Source of the DNA: an uncultured Collinsella sp.
Lineage (GTDB): Bacteria; Actinomycetota; Coriobacteriia; Coriobacteriales; Coriobacteriaceae
NCBI GenBank assembly: GCA_902468045.1
Contig: CABQXG010000088.1
Coordinates: forward strand, 1 to 6,200
DNA length: 6,200 bases
Reading direction: 5' to 3'
The translations under genes were made by a program, and so were the position numbers. Below, one piece after another: positions 1 through 4,526 of the stretch. The notes under the pieces were generated by a model. The model was not told the DNA's origin. It was given only the letters and a program-made list of their open reading frames with translations, and ran no database searches. How positions within the stretch are numbered: the first letter of the stretch is position 1; the number at the start of each line of letters is the position of its first letter.

Positions 1-1
1 C

Positions 2-208
2 ATCCACCCGCACGACGTCGCGAGCATCATGGACATGGACGGCGTCTGCATCCGCGCCGGTCACCACTGCGCGCAGCCGCTGCTTACCTGGCTGGGTGTC
101 GAGAACCTTGCCTGCTGCCGCGCCAGCGTGGCCTTCTACAACGACAAGGCCGACATTGACAAGTTCATCGCCGGCCTGCATCACGTTTGGAGCACGTTCA
201 ATGGGTAA
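2..208 (+). CDS. sufS: SufS-type cysteine desulfurase, C-terminal 68 residues (5' end outside window)
   Basis: This is the end of a PLP-dependent cysteine desulfurase, which removes sulfur from L-cysteine as a persulfide for Fe-S cluster assembly in the cytosol. The window enters in frame at position 2 and reads 68 codons to a TAA at 206-208. The fragment contains RAGHHCAQP, the family's active-site loop; its cysteine (codon 68-70) is the persulfide-forming residue. The family's closing RAS...YN...DID pattern follows as [16 protein letters not shown]. The PLP lysine and the rest of the fold lie upstream of the window. The GHHCAQP loop and the adjoining sufU place it in the SufS (group II) class rather than IscS. 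It overlaps sufU by 8 nt (ATGGGTAA), which suggests translational coupling. The RAS motif is preceded by two adjacent cysteines (LACCRAS), a local variation of unknown importance. Confidence 0.95.
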   Translation: MHPHDVASIMDMDGVCIRAGHHCAQPLLTWLGVENLACCRASVAFYNDKADIDKFIAGLHHVWSTFNG

Positions 209-635
209 TCTGTACACCTCCACCACATTTATGGAGCACAACTCGCACCCCGACTACAAGTACGAGATGGATGCTCCCACGCACGAGCACGACGGCATCA
301 ACCCCAGCTGCGGAGACGAGCTCACTCTGCAGCTGCGTGTCGAGAACAACGTGATCGAGGAGGCCTCCTTTACCGGCCACGGCTGCGCCATCAGCCAGGC
401 CAGCGCCGACATCATGGCCGACCTCATCACCGGCGAGACCGTCGAGGAAGCTCACCGCCTGGCAGAGCTCTTCCTCGCCATGATCCGCGGCGAGCAGCTC
501 TCCGAGGAAGACCTGGAAGACCTGGACGAAGCCGCCCAGCTCCAGGACATCTCGCACATGCCCGCCCGCGTCAAATGCGCCGAGCTCGCCTGGCGCACCC
601 TCGACGGCATGCTCGAGGGGCAAGCTAACCAGTAG
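201..635 (+). CDS. sufU: SufU Fe-S scaffold / zinc-dependent sulfurtransferase, 144 aa
   Basis: SufU partners SufS in Gram-positive bacteria, accepting the persulfide sulfur at a zinc-bound cysteine and passing it to the SufBCD machinery. Visible family marks are NPSCGD (Cys37, Asp39), GHGCAIS (Cys62) and RVKCAELAW (Cys126), the Cys-Asp-Cys-Cys zinc set known for SufU. The Cys62-Cys126 gap is about 20 residues longer than the corresponding gap in IscU, which is the SufU-type insertion. The length fits the family. I chose the ATG at 201 because GGAG at 189-192 sits 8 nt upstream, and because it gives the typical sufS-sufU overlap; the in-frame ATG at 231 has no clear ribosome-binding site. A longer reading from an upstream in-frame ATG at 96 would run through sufS coding sequence and is not credible. 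An intrinsic terminator starts 33 nt after the stop, so sufU is probably the last gene of the suf operon. Confidence 0.95.
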   Translation: MGNLYTSTTFMEHNSHPDYKYEMDAPTHEHDGINPSCGDELTLQLRVENNVIEEASFTGHGCAISQASADIMADLITGETVEEAHRLAELFLAMIRGEQLSEEDLEDLDEAAQLQDISHMPARVKCAELAWRTLDGMLEGQANQ

Positions 636-667
636 TTTATGCCCCGAATCCAAGGTTTTTGATTGCC

Positions 668-697
668 GAGCCGCCCGATACGGGCGGCTCTGTTTTT
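668..697 (+). terminator. Intrinsic terminator after sufU
   Basis: A perfect 10-bp stem (GAGCCGCCCG at 668-677 with CGGGCGGCTC at 681-690) closes on a 3-nt ATA loop and is followed by TGTTTTT. It lies 33 nt past the sufU stop and ends the suf transcript. Confidence 0.93.
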
Positions 698-1296
698 ACC
701 TAATGAGCGCGAACGCACAAAGTCCGCGCGTCCGGCGCCCCGTCTGACATTTGCCACACAGCCAGACGCGAGCACGGGCGTTTTCCACAGCACCAAAGGC
801 CTGCGGCAGGGCCCCGGGCCCGCCAAGCAATGCGCCAAGCCCCGTTCTGCGAAGCTCCGACTCGCTTCGCGCCTGCCGCAGACGGGTCCCATAGGGAGCG
901 GCGTGCATTTTTGCGAGTATTCAGCACGCCAAGCTGTGTGTATACGCATCGAAAGCGTTAATCAACGTCTTTAGGCGCATATATATTGTGCTTTAGAACA
1001 AGCATCGCGGTCTGACGGGACGCAGGCACGCGCTTCGGGGGCGCAACGGCGGGAATCAATAGCTTCGGGACCCGTATGTTGCAAGATTGCGGCGGTGCCG
1101 ACAGCAACACGATGCTGAAAACTCCGTTTTTTGCACGGCGCAGACGGGGGTAGGCACGGGCAAACCCGGACCGAGCCGTTATTTTATGCAAGATGGCGAT
1201 TTTTCTATGCATATTAAGAAGTGCAGTTACCGTACCAAGCTTTTAGAACAATGGTTGTGGCATATGGGCGACCCCAGCTGCGGTGCACAGGCAGTC
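698..1296. other. 600-bp intergenic stretch without a convincing gene
   Basis: No reading frame here has a good ribosome-binding site, a recognisable motif or codon use like the neighbouring genes. The short open frames on both strands are Arg/Ser/Pro-rich, as expected of noncoding high-GC DNA. What can be seen: a nested inverted repeat at 801-886; CGCCAAGC at 821-828 and again at 833-840; GCTTTAGAACAA (990-1001) echoed as GCTTTTAGAACAA (1239-1251); and TGCAAGATTGCG (1080-1091) echoed as TGCAAGATGGCG (1187-1198). An AT-rich patch, ATATATATTGTG, lies near 979-990, but I could not pair it with a convincing -35 box. The RAYT-like gene ends at the right-hand border on the minus strand, and I see no clear terminator for it. 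The stretch may hold dispersed repeats or decayed sequence. Confidence 0.6.
801..886. repeat. Nested GC-rich inverted repeat, possible structured or REP/BIME-like element
   Basis: CTGCGGCAGG (801-810) is the exact reverse complement of CCTGCCGCAG (872-881). Inside, GCGAAGC (849-855) and GCTTCGC (864-870) form a 7-bp hairpin with an 8-nt loop. A competing fold pairs CCCGT-CTGCG (841-851, one bulged T) with CGCAGACGGG (877-886). No T-tract follows, so it is not an obvious terminator. It lies about 410 bp beyond the 3' end of the RAYT-like gene, the kind of location where REP elements can occur, but the link is inference. Confidence 0.5.
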
Positions 1297-2109
1297 CTAC
1301 GCCACGTTTCGGCCAGTCTGCACCGCCGTTCGTGCACAGGCACGCACGATACGAGAAACGGTACTTTTGCCAATCCCCGTATATCGCTCAATCTGACGCA
1401 CCGTAAAACCGGCATCGTGCAATCCAAGAATGACGATATTGCGCTGCGCCGACGGCGCGGCTTTAACCCCGTGGAGCGGAACCCCGAGGCTCTTCGCCAT
1501 CTTGTCGGCAAAGGCGTGGCGTTCCCACTCCGTCTCTTTCATATCGCCCAGCGCTGGCTCGCCGCCGTCGGGCGTCGAAAGCGAATGGGGAATAAAGCCC
1601 TCGGCAGAACCAAAAAGCTCAAGCACGCAAGAAGGATCAGAAAATCCCCTCGCGACATCAGTCGCGTCACCGTCGTAAGCGCGCAAATGCTCGGCAAAGC
1701 TGCTCCAGGGATAACGCTCGATTAAGCTGATGCCAGCCTCCTGCGGATCGGCGTGTACGGAACGAATAGCCTCCATCACCTGCCAGTCGGTATCGAGCGA
1801 ACGCCGGTCAAAACGGTTCTGGAACAGATGGCCTGTGCGCCCCGTGCGTTTATTGAACCGCCGCGCGTACGTCAAAAGCAACCGGTGCATCGCCGCGCTC
1901 ATCCTGTCCTCGTAATCTGCAAGCACCAAATGCACGTGAGTGCCCATAAGACACCAGGCGATAACCGTCACGCCCTCCTCGCGGCAGCACTCGCGCATCA
2001 GCTCCAAAAACTCCCATCGGTCTTCATCGCCCTCAAAGATGAGCTGCTTGCCCGTACCGCGGGCACAGACATGGTAAAAGCCGGTAACCGTTCTCCAAAC
2101 GCGCTGCAT
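1297..2109 (-). CDS. RAYT-like (Y1/HUH, IS200-type) transposase with C-terminal helix-turn-helix, 270 aa
   Basis: This belongs to the Y1_Tnp superfamily: metal-dependent single-strand DNA nicking and joining enzymes. The N-terminal pattern YHVCARGTGKQLIFEGDEDR (residues 12-31) is typical of REP-associated tyrosine transposases (RAYTs). HVH at residues 58-60 is the metal-binding HUH motif, and YARRFNKRTGRTGHLFQNRF (81-100) is the family's second signature; Tyr81 is my candidate nucleophile by position only. HADPQEAGI and YPWSSF (119-138) complete the domain. Residues 224-256 form a helix-turn-helix (GFTVRQIERYTGIGKSTVSR), probably DNA-binding. The start at 2109 has GGGAG 4 nt upstream on its strand. 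No target duplication, left/right end hairpins or tnpB accompany it, which fits a resident domesticated RAYT better than an active IS200/IS605 element. The catalytic motifs look intact. It is oriented against both neighbouring operons. Confidence 0.88.
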   Translation of the reverse strand: MQRVWRTVTGFYHVCARGTGKQLIFEGDEDRWEFLELMRECCREEGVTVIAWCLMGTHVHLVLADYEDRMSAAMHRLLLTYARRFNKRTGRTGHLFQNRFDRRSLDTDWQVMEAIRSVHADPQEAGISLIERYPWSSFAEHLRAYDGDATDVARGFSDPSCVLELFGSAEGFIPHSLSTPDGGEPALGDMKETEWERHAFADKMAKSLGVPLHGVKAAPSAQRNIVILGLHDAGFTVRQIERYTGIGKSTVSRIVRACARTAVQTGRNVA

Positions 2110-2142
2110 GGCGCTCCCTTCGCCGGGATCTGCTTACCATCC

Positions 2143-2171
2143 AATACAGCACGATTGAAGCGTGCCATCAA
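2143..2171 (-). promoter_or_regulatory. Possible promoter of the RAYT-like gene with an inverted repeat in its spacer
   Basis: Read on the minus strand, TTGATG (2171-2166) and TGTATT (2148-2143) each match the sigma-70 boxes at 4 of 6 positions and are separated by exactly 17 nt. That spacer is GCACG-N7-CGTGC, an inverted repeat filling it end to end. It lies 33 nt upstream of the start codon. A protein bound at the repeat would block polymerase, and the gene's own C-terminal helix-turn-helix is a natural candidate. No experiment supports this. Confidence 0.4.
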
Positions 2172-2413
2172 AACATTCACGCAAAACAATACACTCGCGC
2201 GGCCAAAGGCAGCAAACAGGCGGCGAACGGCACCGTTGCAACAGGTCAACCACTGCAACGCTTGCAAGAGCGGACCAAAAGCTTGCCCAAGACGGACCCC
2301 CTCTACGGAAGTTCATGACCACAGAACATAGAGTTAAACCGTTTCAATTAAAACTTCAGGACTTCTCGCTACGAAAACTGAGCCGTTCGCCGAATATTCC
2401 GTGCATTTTGCGG

Positions 2414-2419
2414 TATTAT
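2414..2419 (+). promoter_or_regulatory. Candidate -10 box for the NifU-like/GGGtGRT operon
   Basis: TATTAT differs from TATAAT at one position and sits in the AT-rich stretch ahead of the operon. There is no good -35 hexamer 16-18 nt upstream (CGAATA or similar), so the promoter may need an activator or this may not be the real site. If correct, transcription starts near 2426 and leaves a leader of about 87 nt. Confidence 0.4.
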
Positions 2420-2437
2420 AGGGGCTGAATGTCATGT

Positions 2438-2450
2438 CCCTTTCGAAGGG
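2438..2450 (+). promoter_or_regulatory. Palindrome in the operon leader
   Basis: CCCTTTCGAAGGG is an inverted repeat with 5-bp arms and a 3-nt centre. It would lie 12-24 nt into the proposed transcript. It could be an operator or a small RNA hairpin. Its CCTTTC arm can also pair, with one wobble, with GAGAGG of the ribosome-binding region at 2501-2511, so a translation switch is conceivable. Low certainty. Confidence 0.3.
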
Positions 2451-2512
2451 TCGCCCGGCAATCGCCAGCCACGACCCCCAGACGGGACGCCAACACGATA
2501 GAGAGGAGAGGC

Positions 2513-3247
2513 ATGCAGTACTCACAGGAAGTGGAGAACATGTGCCCCGTTGCCAAGGGTGCATACCACGGCCCCGCACCCATCCCCGAGGAGGGCAAGT
2601 GGGTCCAGGCTAAGGAGATTTCCGACATCTCCGGTCTTACGCACGGTGTGGGTTGGTGCGCACCTCAGCAGGGCGCCTGCAAGCTCACGCTGAACGTCAA
2701 GGACGGCATCATCGAGGAGGCCCTCGTTGAGACCATCGGCTGCTCGGGCATGACCCACTCTGCCGCCATGGCTTCCGAGATTCTTCCCGGTAAGACCATC
2801 CTCGAGGCCCTCAACACCGACCTCGTCTGCGACGCCATCAACGTTGCTATGCGCGAGATCTTCCTGCAGATCGTTTACGGCCGCAGCCAGACCGCGTTCT
2901 CCGAGGGCGGCCTGCCCGTGGGCGCCTCCCTCGACGACCTCGGCAAGGGCCTTCGCTCTCAGGTCGGCACCATGTTCGGCACCAAGGCCAAGGGCGCTCG
3001 TTACCTCGAGCTCGCTCAGGGCTACGTCACCCGCATGGCTCTCAACGACAAGAACGAGATCATCGCATTCGAGTTCCTGAACCTCGGCAAGTTCACCGAC
3101 GCCGTCAAGGCCGGCAAGACCCCCGAGGAGGCCATCGCTGGCGCTATGGGCCACTATGGTCAGTGGGAGAACGCTGCCAAGTACATCGACCCGCGCACCG
3201 ACGAGGAGACTCACTCCGTCGCCAGCGTGTTCCCGGTTCACGAGTAG
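2513..3247 (+). CDS. Divergent NifU/IscU-like Fe-S scaffold-family protein, 244 aa, partner of the GGGtGRT protein
   Basis: The central part resembles the NifU N-terminal/IscU fold: ACKLTLNVKDGIIEEALVE then GCSGMTHSAAMASEILPGKT (residues 55-95) parallels the SufU stretch [20 protein letters not shown] then GCAIS. It may bind or relay a cluster or sulfur. Cysteines are at 11, 49, 56, 77 and 106; Cys77 matches the second IscU ligand. The Asp after the first cysteine is missing, and GLPVGASLDDL (133-143) aligns with the IscU segment bearing the third cysteine but has none. Residues 144-244 extend well past the scaffold fold and have no assignment I can make. I chose ATG 2513 for its strong upstream GAGAGGAGAGG (2501-2511); a longer in-frame start at 2429 lacks this and adds an unlikely Arg-rich leader. 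The gene has no AAA codon: every lysine is AAG. The next gene starts 18 nt downstream, so the two form an operon. The fold call is good; the precise role is unknown. Confidence 0.85.
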   Translation: MQYSQEVENMCPVAKGAYHGPAPIPEEGKWVQAKEISDISGLTHGVGWCAPQQGACKLTLNVKDGIIEEALVETIGCSGMTHSAAMASEILPGKTILEALNTDLVCDAINVAMREIFLQIVYGRSQTAFSEGGLPVGASLDDLGKGLRSQVGTMFGTKAKGARYLELAQGYVTRMALNDKNEIIAFEFLNLGKFTDAVKAGKTPEEAIAGAMGHYGQWENAAKYIDPRTDEETHSVASVFPVHE

Positions 3248-3265
3248 AAAGGGAGGGAAATAACT

Positions 3266-4270
3266 ATGACTGTTACGTTCGAAGGTTACGAGCGCCGCGC
3301 TGACAAGATCAACAAGTGCCTCGCCGACAACGGCATCGCCTCCCTCGAGGAAGCTCTGCAGATCTGCACCGACAAGGGCTTCAACCCGCGTGAGATCGTC
3401 AACAACACCCAGTCCATCGCCTTCCAGAACGCCGAGTGGGCCTACACCCTCGGTTGCGCTCTCGCTGTCAAGCGTGGCGCCAAGTCCGCTTCTGAGGCTG
3501 CCGCCATCATCGGCGAGGGCATCCAGGCCTTCACCGTTCCCGGCTCCGTCGCCGAGGACCGCAAGGTCGGTCTGGGCCACGGCAACCTGGGCGCTATGCT
3601 GCTCTCCGACGACACCGAGTGCTTCGCCTTCCTGGCCGGTCACGAGTCCTTCGCTGCCGCTGAGGGTGCTATCGGCCTGGCTCTGAACGCCAACAAGGCT
3701 CGCAAGAAGCCGCTGCGCGTCATCCTCAACGGTCTGGGCAAGGACGCTGCTCAGATCATCGCCCGCATCAACGGCTTCACCTACGTGAAGACCCAGTTCG
3801 ACTACTTCACGGGCGAGCTCAAGGTCGTCGAGACCATCCCCTACTCCGATGGTCCCCGCGCCGCCGTCAACTGCTACGGCGCCGACGACGTCCGCGAGGG
3901 CGTTGCCATCATGTGGCACGAGAACGTCAACATCTCGATCACCGGTAACTCCACCAACCCCACGCGCTTCCAGCACCCCGTCGCTGGCACCTACAAGAAG
4001 GAGCGCCTCGAGGCTGGCAAGAAGTACTTCTCCGTCGCTTCTGGTGGCGGCACTGGCCGTACCCTGCACCCGGACAACATGGGCGCCGGCCCTGCCTCTT
4101 ACGGCATGACCGACACCATGGGCCGCATGCACTCCGACGCCCAGTTCGCCGGTTCTTCCTCCGTGCCTGCGCACGTCGACATGATGGGTCTCATCGGCAT
4201 GGGCAACAACCCCATGGTCGGTGCCACCGTCGCCTGCGCTGTCGCCGTCGAGGAGGCCCTCAAGGCCTAA
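3266..4270 (+). CDS. GGGtGRT-family protein of unknown function, 334 aa
   Basis: The signature ASGGGTGRTLHPDNMGAGPA lies at residues 258-277, with GGGTGRT at 260-266. It identifies the family named GGGtGRT, about 330 aa long, which has no established function. There is no signal peptide or membrane segment, so it is probably cytosolic. Other eye-catching stretches are VGLGHGNLGAMLL (101-113), AGHESFAAAEGAIGLAL (124-140), a Gly/Met/His-rich C-terminal part (ASYGMTDTMGRMHSDAQFAG, 277-296), and a final hydrophobic helix. Cysteines are at 18, 34, 64, 119, 203 and 324. The Gly-rich loop with Arg, Thr and His would suit phosphate, nucleotide or cofactor binding, but this is inference. ATG 3266 has AGGGAGG 9 nt upstream. 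All lysines use AAG and AAA is absent, indicating strong expression. The NifU-like gene directly upstream suggests Fe-S or sulfur chemistry. A strong terminator follows. Confidence 0.9.
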   Translation: MTVTFEGYERRADKINKCLADNGIASLEEALQICTDKGFNPREIVNNTQSIAFQNAEWAYTLGCALAVKRGAKSASEAAAIIGEGIQAFTVPGSVAEDRKVGLGHGNLGAMLLSDDTECFAFLAGHESFAAAEGAIGLALNANKARKKPLRVILNGLGKDAAQIIARINGFTYVKTQFDYFTGELKVVETIPYSDGPRAAVNCYGADDVREGVAIMWHENVNISITGNSTNPTRFQHPVAGTYKKERLEAGKKYFSVASGGGTGRTLHPDNMGAGPASYGMTDTMGRMHSDAQFAGSSSVPAHVDMMGLIGMGNNPMVGATVACAVAVEEALKA

Positions 4271-4301
4271 TCGCGCCCGCGCGATGCTCATATAGTTGAG
4301 C
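4271..4301 (+). other. Two small hairpins between the GGGtGRT stop codon and the terminator
   Basis: Immediately after the stop, TCGCGC-CC-GCGCGA (4271-4284) is a perfect inverted repeat, followed by GCTCA-TATAGT-TGAGC (4286-4301). With the terminator at 4306-4338 the transcript would end in three consecutive stem-loops, which could protect the 3' end of an abundant mRNA. The first hairpin's 2-nt centre means fewer pairs would really form. Confidence 0.45.
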
Positions 4302-4305
4302 TTTG

Positions 4306-4338
4306 GAGCCGCTACCCACCCGGGTAGCGGCTCTTTTT
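4306..4338 (+). terminator. Intrinsic terminator of the NifU-like/GGGtGRT operon
   Basis: A perfect 12-bp stem (GAGCCGCTACCC at 4306-4317 with GGGTAGCGGCTC at 4322-4333) has a 4-nt ACCC loop and is followed directly by TTTTT. It begins 35 nt after the GGGtGRT stop and separates this operon from the flavoprotein gene. Confidence 0.95.
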
Positions 4339-4526
4339 GTTTGCGCTGTCGCAGGGTAGCTAATGCCGATATATCAGTTGGGGCGAAATACAAGATGTGA
4401 TGAGATGGAGCGTCAGAGCGTCCATGACACCCACCTGCCATATTTGCCCTTTACCGATTTGCCGGGTCTTTGCGGCCCCATTGCCGATCACCCGTGCGAC
4501 AATGCGCCGGACGAGAAAGGAATCCG

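Larger units (their letters stand above)
2110..2512. other. Intergenic region between the divergent RAYT-like gene and the NifU-like/GGGtGRT operon
   Basis: This 403-bp stretch has no credible gene. It carries the possible minus-strand promoter near 2143-2171, a perfect 7-bp inverted repeat CGTTGCA (2234-2240) / TGCAACG (2254-2260) with a 13-nt spacer that could be a regulator site, and the plus-strand -10 box and leader at 2414-2512. Base composition changes from mixed to distinctly AT-richer around 2330-2420, as expected of a promoter region. Confidence 0.55.

Noticed and set aside
452..949. Minus-strand open frames across the end of sufU and the following spacer
   Set aside because: They read through the sufU coding sequence and the terminator stem and have no family features.
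663..974. A 103-codon plus-strand frame after sufU as a small protein gene
   Set aside because: Its start lies at the edge of the sufU terminator, no ribosome-binding site precedes it, and the sequence is Arg/Pro/Ser-rich without motifs.
1087..1725. Plus-strand open frame of 212 codons overlapping the RAYT-like gene
   Set aside because: The opposite strand encodes a clear Y1 transposase domain; this frame is Arg/His-rich, lacks motifs and starts in noncoding sequence.
1297..2109. A complete IS200/IS605 insertion sequence with tnpA
   Set aside because: No tnpB, end hairpins or matching flanks are visible, and the protein has RAYT-type motifs plus an extra C-terminal domain.
1753..2331. Plus-strand open frame of 192 codons opposite the start of the RAYT-like gene
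   Set aside because: It is antisense to the conserved HUH region and has no recognisable domain or ribosome-binding site.
2522..4441. A 639-codon minus-strand open frame opposite the NifU-like/GGGtGRT operon
   Set aside because: It is the antisense of two genes with strong codon bias in GC-rich DNA; its protein is a Val/Gly/Ala/Asp-rich low-complexity string with no family motif and no ribosome-binding site.
4470..4526. N-terminal extension of the flavoprotein from an ATG at 4470
   Set aside because: The added 19 residues are Arg/Cys-rich and precede the FAD fold; ATG 4527 has a good ribosome-binding site and puts the Rossmann strand at residue 6, as is usual.
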